DNA of 64,000 bases, taken from the NCBI GenBank assembly GCA_002490425.1, contig DKTZ01000016.1, positions 10,667 to 74,666 on the forward strand, in the 5' to 3' direction. Positions 41,043-50,257 of this stretch are shown here, in pieces. The translations under genes and the position numbers were made by a program. How positions within the stretch are numbered: the stretch's first letter is position 1; each line of letters opens with the position of its first letter. Origin of the DNA: Ruminococcaceae bacterium UBA7217. Its GTDB lineage: Bacteria > Bacillota > Clostridia > Oscillospirales > Acutalibacteraceae. The notes under the pieces were generated by a model that made no database searches, was not told where the DNA came from, and was given only the letters and a program-made list of their open reading frames with translations.

Positions 41043-41828
41043 TCACCTCACGGTTACTGCCCTTGCCTCTAAACATTTACCGCTTTTGCGGTCAACCGTA
41101 AAAATACACCCTTGCAAAAAGCAAGGTGTGTCGGCAGGCTCAAACATTGTTGTAAAACCGGTGCAAAACTTTCTTATAATTATCTCTTTTTTTATTCCGA
41201 TAACCGAATCCTCAGGGCCTGTCATACCCACATCGGTAATGTACCCCGTACCGCCCGAAAGAACACAGGCATCTGAGGTTTGAACATGGGTATGCGTGCC
41301 GAACACAGCAGAAACTTTTCCGTCAAGAAAATAGCCGAACGCTTTTTTTTCACTTGTAGCCTCAGCGTGAAAATCAACAATAATTATGTCGGTTTCTTTT
41401 TTTATTTCATTACAAATTCCGTCTATAACGCTGAACGGACTTTGAAATCCGTCCGTCCACACTGTGCCGAGCAGATTTACAACACCGACCTTATAAGCGC
41501 CTTTATCAATTATTCCGAAGCCTTTGCCCGGGGCGCCCACGCCGTAATTTGCCGGACGGATAACTGAAAGAGAATTATCGAGATAATCGAAAAATTCACG
41601 GCGGCGGAGCGTGTGGTCCCCGCCTGTTATAAAATCTGCACCTGCGGCAAAAATATTCTCGCAGGAGCTTTTTAACATTCCGTCACCGTTAGCGGAATTT
41701 TCGCCGTTAACAATGCAGACATCTATACTATTTTCTTTTTTGAATTTCGGGAGTGATTGCATTAAAAAATCACACCCCGGTTTTCTTACAACGTCTCCAA
41801 TGCAAAGGATTTTAACAGTTTCAGCCAT
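41043..41828 (-). CDS. ymdB: YmdB-type metallophosphodiesterase
   Basis: The 261-residue protein belongs to the TIGR00282/YmdB calcineurin-like family, which has 2',3'-cAMP phosphodiesterase activity and affects RNA turnover and biofilm choice in Bacillus. Metal-binding motifs are CIGDVV near residue 9, VNGENSANG near 38, GGDHTLRR near 65, VDFHAE near 145 and GTHTHVQT near 172. The ATG at 41828 gives the family-like start MAETVKILCIGD; a GTG at 41837 is the alternative, and neither has a strong site. It follows rny, the classic partner. Confidence 0.92.
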   Translation of the reverse strand: MAETVKILCIGDVVRKPGCDFLMQSLPKFKKENSIDVCIVNGENSANGDGMLKSSCENIFAAGADFITGGDHTLRRREFFDYLDNSLSVIRPANYGVGAPGKGFGIIDKGAYKVGVVNLLGTVWTDGFQSPFSVIDGICNEIKKETDIIIVDFHAEATSEKKAFGYFLDGKVSAVFGTHTHVQTSDACVLSGGTGYITDVGMTGPEDSVIGIKKEIIIRKFCTGFTTMFEPADTPCFLQGCIFTVDRKSGKCLEARAVTVR

Positions 41829-41856
41829 ATTTGCCACATTTCTATATCTAAATTTT

Positions 41857-41885
41857 AGCCCCGAAACAAAAACTCGTTCGGGGCT
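41857..41885 (-). terminator. Hairpin between rny and ymdB
   Basis: AGCCCCGAA (41857-41865) and TTCGGGGCT (41877-41885) pair. On the minus strand only AAAATTT follows, so it is probably a partial terminator or a processing/stability element inside the operon. Confidence 0.5.
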
Positions 41886-41890
41886 GTTTG

Positions 41891-43444
41891 TTATTTTGCA
41901 AAATCTACTGCTCTGCTTTCACGAACAATATTTACCTTAATTTGACCCGGATACTCAAGCTCTTCCTCAATTTTCTTGGCTATATCACGGGCAACAAGAA
42001 CCATTTTTTCATCATTTACCGCAACAGGGTCAACCATAATTCTGATTTCTCTGCCTGCCTGAATTGCAAATGATTTTTCAACGCCGTCAAATGAAGATGC
42101 AATTTCTTCAAGCTTTTCAAGACGTTTTATGTAGTTCTGAATGTTCTCACGCCTTGCACCCGGCCTTGCCGCTGAAATAGCGTCAGCCGCCTGAACAAGA
42201 ACAGCTACCACTGTTTTTGCTTCAATGTCGCCGTGGTGAGCGGCAATTGCGTGAACAACAGCTTCACTTTCTTTATGCTTTTTAGCATATTCAACGCCAA
42301 GCTCAATATGCGTTCCTTCCATTTCATGGTCAAGAGCCTTGCCGATGTCGTGAAGAAGACCTGCACGTTTTGCAGTTTTAACGTCAGCGCCAAGCTCTGC
42401 CGCCATAAGACCTGCAATATAGGAAACCTCAAGTGAATGGTTAAGAACATTCTGACCGTAGCTTGTGCGGTAACGCAGTTTTCCGAGAAGCTTTTTAAGC
42501 TCAGGGTCAATGTTATTAACGCCTGCGTCAATAGCGGCACGGTCACCCGTTTGCTTAATTGTCATTTCAACCTCACGGGTTGCCTTTGCGTACATCTCTT
42601 CAATTCTTGTCGGGTGAATTCTGCCGTCCTGAATAAGCTTTTCAAGAGTAAGCCTTGCAATTTCACGGCGAACAGGGTCAAAGCTTGAAACAGTTATTGC
42701 CTCAGGCGTGTCGTCAATAATGAGGTCAACACCCGTAATCTGCTCGAGCGTTCTTATGTTTCTGCCCTCACGGCCGATTATTCTGCCCTTCATTTCGTCA
42801 TTGGGAAGATTTACAACAGAAACTGTTGTTTCTGCGGCATGGTCAGCCGCACAGCGCTGAATTGCAGTTGTGATGATTTCACGGGCAATTTCCTCGCTCT
42901 CATCACGGGTTTTCTGCTCATACTCCATAACCTTGCGTGCTTTTTCATGGATAAGAGAATCTTCCATCTCTTTAAGAAGAAGGTCTTTAGCCTGCTCTTT
43001 TGAGTAGCCGCTGATTCTTTCAAGAATTTCAAGCTCGCTTCTTTTAAGCTTTTCAAGCTCTTCAGTCTTGTTTTCAGCCTCTTTGTACTTTTCGGCAAGA
43101 GCCTCTTCCTTTTTCTCTATATTTTCGGATCTCTTGTCAAGTGCTTCTTCCTTTTGATCAATGCGTTTTTCCTGTCTTTGAACCTCTGCACGTCTTTCAC
43201 GAATTTCCTTGTCGGCTTCGTTTCTTAACTTGTGTATTTCGTCTTTAGCTTCAAGAATAGATTCTTTTTTCTTGCTTTCGGCAGTTTGAACCGCCTGATT
43301 AACAATTCTTAATGCTTCTTCGTTAGCAGAGCCGATTTTTGCTTCGGCAACCTTTTTACGGTAAAGACCGCCGATAACAAAGCCCAATACTCCGAACACA
43401 ATGGCAGAGGCTACGACACAGATAATGAATACTACGGGATTCAT
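41891..43444 (-). CDS. rny: Ribonuclease Y
   Basis: RNase Y is the membrane-bound endonuclease that begins mRNA decay in many Firmicutes. The 517-residue protein has one N-terminal helix (about 3-24), a long coiled coil (about 30-200), a KH domain with IIGREGRNIRTLEQ near 218, and an HD domain with the catalytic HDIGKA near 362. The length matches the family (about 520). It heads the run rny, ymdB, lipoprotein, recG, HTH, hydrolase. Confidence 0.96.
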   Translation of the reverse strand: MNPVVFIICVVASAIVFGVLGFVIGGLYRKKVAEAKIGSANEEALRIVNQAVQTAESKKKESILEAKDEIHKLRNEADKEIRERRAEVQRQEKRIDQKEEALDKRSENIEKKEEALAEKYKEAENKTEELEKLKRSELEILERISGYSKEQAKDLLLKEMEDSLIHEKARKVMEYEQKTRDESEEIAREIITTAIQRCAADHAAETTVSVVNLPNDEMKGRIIGREGRNIRTLEQITGVDLIIDDTPEAITVSSFDPVRREIARLTLEKLIQDGRIHPTRIEEMYAKATREVEMTIKQTGDRAAIDAGVNNIDPELKKLLGKLRYRTSYGQNVLNHSLEVSYIAGLMAAELGADVKTAKRAGLLHDIGKALDHEMEGTHIELGVEYAKKHKESEAVVHAIAAHHGDIEAKTVVAVLVQAADAISAARPGARRENIQNYIKRLEKLEEIASSFDGVEKSFAIQAGREIRIMVDPVAVNDEKMVLVARDIAKKIEEELEYPGQIKVNIVRESRAVDFAK

Positions 43445-43660
43445 TGCCGTACCTCCTAAGTAATAATATTTAATTTCAAATATATCGGAAAAAATGTATT
43501 GAAATTATAGTAATAGCAAAAGAGAACACTTCTCTTCCACTATCCTTTATATTTTAATAAAAAATCTGTCTTATGTCAAGATTTATTATTCAAAATACAA
43601 AAATAATACAATATATTGCGATAAATTTTGTTCGTTTGACGTAAAAAACGGTTTGGCAAC

Positions 43661-43691
43661 AAAAAAATCGGCAGTCAAAGCCGCCGATTTT
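43661..43691 (-). terminator. Terminator after the LRR lipoprotein gene
   Basis: AAAATCGGC (43664-43672) and GCCGATTTT (43683-43691) pair. On the minus strand the stem is followed by TTTTTTTGTTG, ending the sugar-transport run before rny. Confidence 0.82.
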
Positions 43692-43714
43692 AACTGATGA
43701 TTTTAATTTAAAAA

Positions 43715-44569
43715 TCATTCCCAAACAATATTGACTTTCTTGATTTCAATTCCGTTATCGGTTGGCTGCCATTTCTGCCCCAAGGATACATTCTCTTTTT
43801 TGCACTGCATTTTAACCTCCAAAAGAGAGGTGCAGTTATAAAAAGCATAATCGCCGATTACGGTAACCGTGCTCGGAACTGTTATTGCTTTAAGAGAGCC
43901 GCAACAGCTGAATGCATCCTTATCTATATTGGTTACACCTTCAGGTAAATTGATATTTTCCATTGATGTGCATTTAAAAAACGCTTTTTCCTCAATTACT
44001 TTAAGAGTAGACGGCAATTTGAGCGAATAAAGCTTTTCACACTTATAAAATGCCTTTGAACGGATTTTTTCCACGCCCTCAGGCACGGAGTATGTTATTC
44101 TTTCTACCTCTTCGGTCTTGCCGTCATCTTTTTTGATTTCGGTTTTTTCAATTCCCCGAGCTACAGGATAAAAGAGCAGCTCTTTCATATCCTTTGTGTA
44201 AAGAACACCGTCAACAGAGCAAAAATATTCGTTCTCAGGGTCAACATAAAATTCCTTGAGGTTTTGATTATTCTCAAACGACCAAACACCGATTTTCTCA
44301 ACATTTTTACCTATGTTTATTTTCTCTGCATTTTCAAGGTTACAGCCTGCATAATCCGCAATTTCTGTTACGGGAGTATTTTCATATTCATCGGGAATTG
44401 TAATTTCGGTTATTCCCGTTTTATTCGGAAGCTCAGTTACAACCGCCTTACCGTCGGCAACCTTGATTTTAACCTCCGTATTGGCAAGCCCAAGCTCCTC
44501 ACCGCAGCCACTGAATAAAACCGCAACAATCATAAGAAGTGCTAAAAACAATGATATTTTCTTTTTCAT
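43715..44569 (-). CDS. BspA-type leucine-rich repeat lipoprotein
   Basis: The 284-residue protein has a signal peptide (about 1-20) ending in the lipobox FSGC. About five LRR_5 (BspA-like) repeats follow at roughly 75-110 and 160-265, for example VPEGVEKIRSKAFYKCEKLY and LPEGVTNIDKDAFSCC. Such surface proteins are common in gut Firmicutes and are thought to bind host or polymer partners. Its ATG overlaps the transporter stop by four bases (ATGA), so it is made with the sugar transporter. A substrate-gathering role is only a guess. Confidence 0.82.
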   Translation of the reverse strand: MKKKISLFLALLMIVAVLFSGCGEELGLANTEVKIKVADGKAVVTELPNKTGITEITIPDEYENTPVTEIADYAGCNLENAEKINIGKNVEKIGVWSFENNQNLKEFYVDPENEYFCSVDGVLYTKDMKELLFYPVARGIEKTEIKKDDGKTEEVERITYSVPEGVEKIRSKAFYKCEKLYSLKLPSTLKVIEEKAFFKCTSMENINLPEGVTNIDKDAFSCCGSLKAITVPSTVTVIGDYAFYNCTSLLEVKMQCKKENVSLGQKWQPTDNGIEIKKVNIVWE

Positions 44570-46233
44570 ACCGCTGCCTCCTCTTCTGCTTCGGACTTTT
44601 CAAGTCTTGCTTTAAGCTCCGTAACACAGATTTCATATTTTTCTTTCGTAAGGTCATAGAAAAAGTAGGGAACGGTAGCAAGTGCCAAAGACGCTATTGT
44701 CGCCCAGCCGTATATTGAAAATACCTTCGTTAAAATTGCCGAGTCATAAAGCACGTCCCAGTCAGAGGTAAAGCCGGAAAGCTTAAGAAGATAAGGAACA
44801 ATATAGCTTATTGCCATTGTTACGGGATTTAAGAACCAAGAGAAAACACCCGACATTGAGTCTGCCCTCTCGCCGTATTTCCACTGATGATAAATCTGCA
44901 CGTCTGCGCCGAAGCCTGAGCTTACGCCGTCAACAACGGGCATAATAGCATTTCTGAGCGACAGTGCTATAAGGAACACATAAATGTTTCCGAGCTTTAC
45001 TGCAAATACAATTCCTAAAGACATTAAAATTATAAGCGCACGGGAAATAAGCAAAATGTTTCTCTTTTCAAACTTGCGTGTGAGCACGGGGCAAAGAAGA
45101 TTGCCGAGTGTCATACCTATTACAACGATATTTGCCGCAACGCCTGAGAACCATTCCATTCGCAGTGAGTAAATGAACCACCAAGCAAGCAGGTTGCCGA
45201 TAAGCCACTGGTACTGACCGAACACATTTGAAATATTTATTATCCAGAAATATTTGTTTTTAAGCACATTTTTTGCGCCCTTAAAGAACGTGACCTTGGC
45301 TCTTTCCTCAATCGGCTTTTCAATTACCCTTTCCTTGCACTTAATTGATGCCAAGGACATAAATGCGCCTGCGAAAGCGAAAATCGGGACAAACACCTTA
45401 TATGTTTTAAGATTAAGGTATCCTCCTGTGGTGGAAATCAGCATCGGCAAAAACATATTGATTACCGACGGAAAAAAGCCTGTAACAATCGGCACTATTG
45501 AATAAAGGCGCTGGCGTTCCTGTGAATTCGGCGTCATAAACGCAACCATTCCCGCAACATTCATCCACTGCTGATAGAAGAAATTCATAAAAGAGAATGC
45601 TAAATTTAAAATTATGAGTCTTTTTGTATAGCTCATATCTAAAAGCGGCAGGTACGGAATAATTGACATAATTATAGCGGTCGGAAAGCCACAAAGCACA
45701 ATAAACGGTTTAAGTCTGCCGTATTTTGCGCTGAAGGCTCTTCTTATTGCCCAGGTTAAATAGTTCGTAACACCGGCTACGAGCAAATTGTTGCCCACGA
45801 GCTGCGGAAACCCTTTAATAATAAACTCAAAGCCCTCAGACGGAATAAAATAACAGCATATTCCTATGATTATTTCCGCTGAATAAGCACAGTGTGCAAA
45901 TATTTTCATTTTCGGCGTCAGTCTGCCGTGATTTTCATAAAGTAAAACGCCTATCGGATTAAAGAAAATAAGAAGATAACCTATAACAGTACCCATTATA
46001 CTGATTATGGTAAAATCCAGATTTGAAATGCCCATTATTGAGCCTGTGAAATAAGTTGCGCTGAACGCCATTATGGCGGAAAATGTTGCGCAAACGTATG
46101 TACCTGCCTGCGTTGCGGTGTAAGCGACCATTTCCGAAAGAGAAAGATATTCCCCCTCATTCGGCGTTTTCCAATAACGCTTAACATAGGCGGGAGCGCC
46201 CTTTGCTTTTGCTTTGAGTTCCCCAAATTTCAT
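44566..46233 (-). CDS. GPH-family sugar:cation symporter (MFS)
   Basis: The 555-residue protein has about twelve membrane helices and reads as a glycoside-pentoside-hexuronide transporter related to MelB. Typical signs are a GTVIGYLLIFFNPIGV segment near 80, RRAFSAKYGRLKPF near 165 (the conserved inter-helix loop RSRWGRFRP of the family) and cytoplasmic charged tails at both ends. It lies 83 bases after the FGGY kinase gene. Its likely cargo is an alpha-galactoside or other sugar handled by the enzymes upstream; this is inferred from context. Confidence 0.85.
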   Translation of the reverse strand: MKFGELKAKAKGAPAYVKRYWKTPNEGEYLSLSEMVAYTATQAGTYVCATFSAIMAFSATYFTGSIMGISNLDFTIISIMGTVIGYLLIFFNPIGVLLYENHGRLTPKMKIFAHCAYSAEIIIGICCYFIPSEGFEFIIKGFPQLVGNNLLVAGVTNYLTWAIRRAFSAKYGRLKPFIVLCGFPTAIIMSIIPYLPLLDMSYTKRLIILNLAFSFMNFFYQQWMNVAGMVAFMTPNSQERQRLYSIVPIVTGFFPSVINMFLPMLISTTGGYLNLKTYKVFVPIFAFAGAFMSLASIKCKERVIEKPIEERAKVTFFKGAKNVLKNKYFWIINISNVFGQYQWLIGNLLAWWFIYSLRMEWFSGVAANIVVIGMTLGNLLCPVLTRKFEKRNILLISRALIILMSLGIVFAVKLGNIYVFLIALSLRNAIMPVVDGVSSGFGADVQIYHQWKYGERADSMSGVFSWFLNPVTMAISYIVPYLLKLSGFTSDWDVLYDSAILTKVFSIYGWATIASLALATVPYFFYDLTKEKYEICVTELKARLEKSEAEEEAAV

Positions 46234-46316
46234 ATCTTCGCCCTATGATTACAGCACACATCAAAGCCCCCAACGCTTTATTAAATGTGTGCCGTACCTT
46301 TCCTTTTTATTTTTAA

Positions 46317-47930
46317 TCAGTCTTGACCGTTTAATATTGCAAAATTTTCTTTGTTTGATTTGTAAAGATTTTTATATACCTTATAGTTACGGTCATAAAC
46401 CGCCTTGTGTGCAAAATTCGGTTTAAAGATTTTTGCCGCAGGAATAAACCTCTTTGCCTCGGTAATGTCACTTATAAGCCCTGTGCCGACGGCTATTGTA
46501 ATTGCTGCGCCGACCGAGCCGATATTCTGCGGACTCTCAACCGTTTCAACCGTTCGGCCCGTGCAGTCAGCAAGTATCTGACACGTTACATCGGAAAGTG
46601 CTCCGCCGCCTACAAAACGGATTATATTTGAGGTTTTGATTTTCTTGTCCTGAGTTTCCAAGAACCAACGAAGATGGAAACAAACACCCTCGTAAACGGC
46701 ACGAATCATTTCCGATTTACCCGTATCAAGACTTAAATTAAAGAACATTCCTCTTGAATTCGGGTCTTCAAACGGGCAACGGTTACCGTGAAGCCACGGA
46801 GTGAAAATAACGCCGTTCGAGCCAGCGGGAACCTCATTAATAACAGCCGCCATATACTCGAAAAGATTGGTGTATATTACTTCCATATCACCCTTTGCGT
46901 GTTTAAGGTTATGGCTCTTATCCATATAAATATCAATTTCGTCAAGCGCTAAATGGTCTTTTACCCATTCAACGCATTTACCTGCTGTTTCAAGCTCGGC
47001 AAAGTAATTGTAATAACCGTCTTTAGCGCCTACAATAGCGGCTATCATTGAGCCTGTGTCAACAATAGACTTGTCAACTACCGTTGAAACCCAGCCTGAT
47101 GTGCCCTGATAAATGTGTGTGTCGCCGAGGTTAACTGCGCCTGCACCAACACCTATAAGCGATGCGTCGCCGCCGCCGCCAAATACTGCCGTGCCCCTTG
47201 CAAGACCTAACTCCTCAGCCGCCTTGTCGGTAAGACAGCCGACTTTATCAGTCGATTTTACAATTTTTGCAAGGTGGTCCGTATTAACGCCGAGCATTTT
47301 GCACATTTCCTCGCTCCACGTTTTCTTCTTTATGTCATAAATCATTGTGGAGAAAGCGGAATCGTGAGTCATAACAAACTCACCCGTCATTCTTGCGATA
47401 AGGTATTCCTTAACGTCAAGCCATTTATAAACACGTCTGAAATTTTCAGGCTCGTTTTTTTCTGTCCACTTGTATTTCCAAATCGGGTCCTTAACGGAAA
47501 GAGGTGCCGCACCTGTGCACTTAAGAGCCTTTAACACCTTTACGGCATTGCCGCCTGCAATCTGAACGCCGCCGCCCATTCCTGCTTTCAGCTCCTCCGT
47601 TGCACGCTGGTCCATATAGCTGAACGCTCTGCGCACAGCGTTTGCATCCTTGTCAACGAGAACCACGCCCTGCATTTGCGAACAGAACGAAATGCCGGAA
47701 ATAGCTTCTTTTTTTATTTTGGACTTTTTCATAACAACATTTGTGCTGTTACGCATTGCAGTCCACCATTCGTCGGGGTCCTGCTCTGCACCGCCGTTCG
47801 GCATAACGTAAAGCTTGTAGCCCTCGCTTGCCGCCGCTAAAAGCTCAATTTTGTCTGTAATTGAAAAAATACAGGTTTTAACTCCTGTTGTGCCTATATC
47901 ATAGGCGATTACATATTTTGGCTCTGACAT
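46317..47930 (-). CDS. FGGY-family carbohydrate kinase
   Basis: The 537-residue kinase phosphorylates a sugar or polyol in the cytoplasm. The ATP-site phosphate loop YDIGTTGVKT is at about residues 10-19, the substrate region FCSQMQGVVLVD near 85, and the second ATP-site signature RFVGGGALSD near 445. It reads closest to xylulokinases or related L-sugar kinases, but the substrate cannot be set by eye. It precedes the GPH transporter on the same strand and follows the TetR gene by 100 bases. Confidence 0.88.
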   Translation of the reverse strand: MSEPKYVIAYDIGTTGVKTCIFSITDKIELLAAASEGYKLYVMPNGGAEQDPDEWWTAMRNSTNVVMKKSKIKKEAISGISFCSQMQGVVLVDKDANAVRRAFSYMDQRATEELKAGMGGGVQIAGGNAVKVLKALKCTGAAPLSVKDPIWKYKWTEKNEPENFRRVYKWLDVKEYLIARMTGEFVMTHDSAFSTMIYDIKKKTWSEEMCKMLGVNTDHLAKIVKSTDKVGCLTDKAAEELGLARGTAVFGGGGDASLIGVGAGAVNLGDTHIYQGTSGWVSTVVDKSIVDTGSMIAAIVGAKDGYYNYFAELETAGKCVEWVKDHLALDEIDIYMDKSHNLKHAKGDMEVIYTNLFEYMAAVINEVPAGSNGVIFTPWLHGNRCPFEDPNSRGMFFNLSLDTGKSEMIRAVYEGVCFHLRWFLETQDKKIKTSNIIRFVGGGALSDVTCQILADCTGRTVETVESPQNIGSVGAAITIAVGTGLISDITEAKRFIPAAKIFKPNFAHKAVYDRNYKVYKNLYKSNKENFAILNGQD

Positions 47931-48030
47931 TCACTTCACCCTGCGGTACTGCATCGGAAACTTATGTAAATATATTTTTACCTGCCGTACCGTTCCTTTC
48001 CTTAATGTATTTATGCTTAAGCATTGCTTT

Positions 48031-48684
48031 TCAAGCATGCAATGCTGATTTAACAAATTTCAACACTTCAGCTATTATAAACTCGTCTTTGTCTGTTGCA
48101 TCGTCACCGCAATAAAGCCTTAAGCGCTGAATATAATAATCGTTTGCAAATGAAAACTGCAGTGACATAAATAAATCGTCAATCAAAAACGCCGCAACCT
48201 TCGGGTCAATATCCTTGCGGATTTCGCCGTTTGTCTGCCCTTCAACGATAGCCCGAATATAAATTTCGGCGGTTAACTGCTCCATTTCTTTTGCAAACTG
48301 ACTTGCAAGCTTTTTGTCGTTCACTGCAGTCATTGAGTTGTAAAGGTTAATTAAAATTCCGTTCTCACGTGAAAAGGTTATTATTTCACGGAGAATTTTT
48401 TCAACCTTTATAATAACGTCCTCGTCAGCGGCGGCAAGACCTGTCAGCAGTTCTTCCATTCGATTGATATTATGAGCAACAATGGTAAGAAAAAGGTCAA
48501 GCTTACTGTCAAAATATTTGTAAATCGCTCCAACGCTTATCCCCGCTTTTGACGCAATGGCGCTTACGCTGGAATCGTGATAGCCTTTACGGGCAAACTC
48601 CTGCGTAGCTGTTTCAATTATTCTTTGCCGTTTTTCTTTAGGCAGATTGTCAAAGGTTTGCTTATGGTGTTTTTTCAGCTCCAT
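48031..48684 (-). CDS. TetR/AcrR-family transcriptional regulator
   Basis: The 217-residue protein has the TetR N-terminal helix-turn-helix (about 20-65), with RQRIIETATQEFARKGYHDSSVSAIASKAGISVGAIYKYF. The C-terminal ligand domain is not assignable. Two inverted repeats lie just upstream (48715-48744 and 48793-48812) and are candidate operators, so self-regulation is likely. The MATE gene upstream (same strand) and the FGGY/GPH genes downstream are the obvious possible targets. Confidence 0.92.
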   Translation of the reverse strand: MELKKHHKQTFDNLPKEKRQRIIETATQEFARKGYHDSSVSAIASKAGISVGAIYKYFDSKLDLFLTIVAHNINRMEELLTGLAAADEDVIIKVEKILREIITFSRENGILINLYNSMTAVNDKKLASQFAKEMEQLTAEIYIRAIVEGQTNGEIRKDIDPKVAAFLIDDLFMSLQFSFANDYYIQRLRLYCGDDATDKDEFIIAEVLKFVKSALHA

Positions 48685-48714
48685 ATTTTTATCCCGTTAT
48701 AATATAAAATAATA

Positions 48715-48744
48715 TTGTATCATAAGCATAGGCAAATGATACAA
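48715..48744. promoter_or_regulatory. Inverted repeat, candidate TetR operator
   Basis: TTGTATCAT (48715-48723) and ATGATACAA (48736-48744) are perfect inverted arms spaced by 12 bases, just upstream of the tetR start at 48684. A third TTGTATCA half site lies at 48811-48818. Confidence 0.55.
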
Positions 48745-48792
48745 TTTCGTCCGTCTTTGCCGTTATGGCAAAGGGACATATAAGTTCTCTGT

Positions 48793-48812
48793 AATAACTG
48801 TTAATAGTTATT
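48793..48812. promoter_or_regulatory. Second inverted repeat upstream of tetR
   Basis: AATAACT (48793-48799) and AGTTATT (48806-48812) are perfect arms with a six-base centre, between the MATE stop and the tetR promoter region. It may be an operator or a weak hairpin. Confidence 0.4.
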
Positions 48813-48853
48813 GTATCACACAACATTTAATTTGTATAGTTTTTTCTTGAATT

Positions 48854-50239
48854 TCAATCAGTGGCTTTCGGCGCATTCAGTTTCTTCATCTCTTTGCTGA
48901 ATACAAAAGCAAAAATCGTAACCGAAGTTAAAATTGAAATAATATCGGAAACAGGCTCTGCAAGGAATACGGCAGTCACCTTGTCCTCCATTAACATCGG
49001 CAAAATGTAAATAAGCGGTATAAGCAGAATTATTTTACGCAAACAAGCAATAAACAGGGACTCCCTTGCCTTGCCGATTGAAATAAAGGTCTGCTGTACC
49101 GACTGCTGTATTCCGAAGAACATAAGTCCGCCGGCATATATACGAAGCATACGGCTTGCTGTTTCCACAAGGACAGGGTCATTATTAAATATTTTAATAA
49201 ATACAGTTGGGAAAAGCTCCACGAGAGCGCCCACCGTAAATACAAACAGGAAATTAACAAGAAGCATTGACTTAAACGCCGATTTTACACGCTCGCCATT
49301 GCGTGCTCCGTAATTGTAGCTGATAATCGGCTGTGCACCCTGGCCAATGCCCTGAGCAGGTATCCACGCAAACTGAAATACCGTGGAGCAAACGGTCATC
49401 GCCCCAACGGCAATGTCTCCGCCGTATTTTTGCAGGCTTGAATTAAACGCTATGTTAATAAGCGCCTCGGTAGCGCTCATAATAAACGGCGAAATGCCCA
49501 GCGCCAGCACAGGTAACATTATACGAGCTGACGGTAAAAGATTTTCACGTCGAACCCGAAGCTTTGTCTTTTTGCCGAAAAGAAAGGCAACTACCCAAAT
49601 TGCGGAAATACACTGCGCAATAATTGTTGCAAGAGCCGCACCCATAACGCCCATTTTGAAAGCAAAAATAAAAATCGGGTCTAAAATAATGTTTATAACT
49701 GCGCCTATCATAACCGTTGCCATACTTATTTTCGTAAAGCCCTGTGTTGTAATAAACATATTAAGGCCCAAAGAGAGCATAACAAAAACCGAGCCAGCCG
49801 CATAAACACGCATATAAGGCAGCGCATAAACAATTGTTTCATTACTTGCGCCGAACAGCATTAACAGTCTTTCGCCGAAAATTATAAACACGGCGGTAAG
49901 ACACAGCGCTGTAATTATTAAGGTCGAAAAGCAGTTTCCCAGTATTTTTTCGGCTTTTTTTATGTCCTGCCTGCCCATTTCGATTGCCGCACGTGGCGCA
50001 CCGCCTTGGGCTATGAGCATTGTGAATGCCGTGACAAGACTGATTATAGGAAAGCACAGTCCCACACCCGTGAGCGCTAAGCTTCCGACGTTCGGCATAT
50101 GCCCTAAATAAATTCTGTCCACAATATTATAAAGCAGATTGACTATTTGCGCCGCAACCGCAGGAATGCTCAGCTTTATCAGCAAGCGAAACACGGGAGC
50201 TGTCGCCATCTGCTGTGAAATATCCGTTTTCTCGTTCAT
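48854..50239 (-). CDS. MATE family exporter (NorM/MepA-like)
   Basis: The 461-residue protein has two MatE domains and about twelve helices. It starts with ATAPVFRLLIKLSIPAVAAQIVNLLYNIVDRIYLGH, close to the MepA-like clostridial group. It begins 18 bases after the PfkB kinase, so it appears to belong to the GH36-GH4-pfkB transcript. This is unusual, since MATE pumps export organic cations and not sugars. The nearby TetR gene downstream would be a normal regulator for such a pump. Confidence 0.9.
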   Translation of the reverse strand: MNEKTDISQQMATAPVFRLLIKLSIPAVAAQIVNLLYNIVDRIYLGHMPNVGSLALTGVGLCFPIISLVTAFTMLIAQGGAPRAAIEMGRQDIKKAEKILGNCFSTLIITALCLTAVFIIFGERLLMLFGASNETIVYALPYMRVYAAGSVFVMLSLGLNMFITTQGFTKISMATVMIGAVINIILDPIFIFAFKMGVMGAALATIIAQCISAIWVVAFLFGKKTKLRVRRENLLPSARIMLPVLALGISPFIMSATEALINIAFNSSLQKYGGDIAVGAMTVCSTVFQFAWIPAQGIGQGAQPIISYNYGARNGERVKSAFKSMLLVNFLFVFTVGALVELFPTVFIKIFNNDPVLVETASRMLRIYAGGLMFFGIQQSVQQTFISIGKARESLFIACLRKIILLIPLIYILPMLMEDKVTAVFLAEPVSDIISILTSVTIFAFVFSKEMKKLNAPKATD

Positions 50240-50257
50240 TTGAATTTCTTACCTTTA

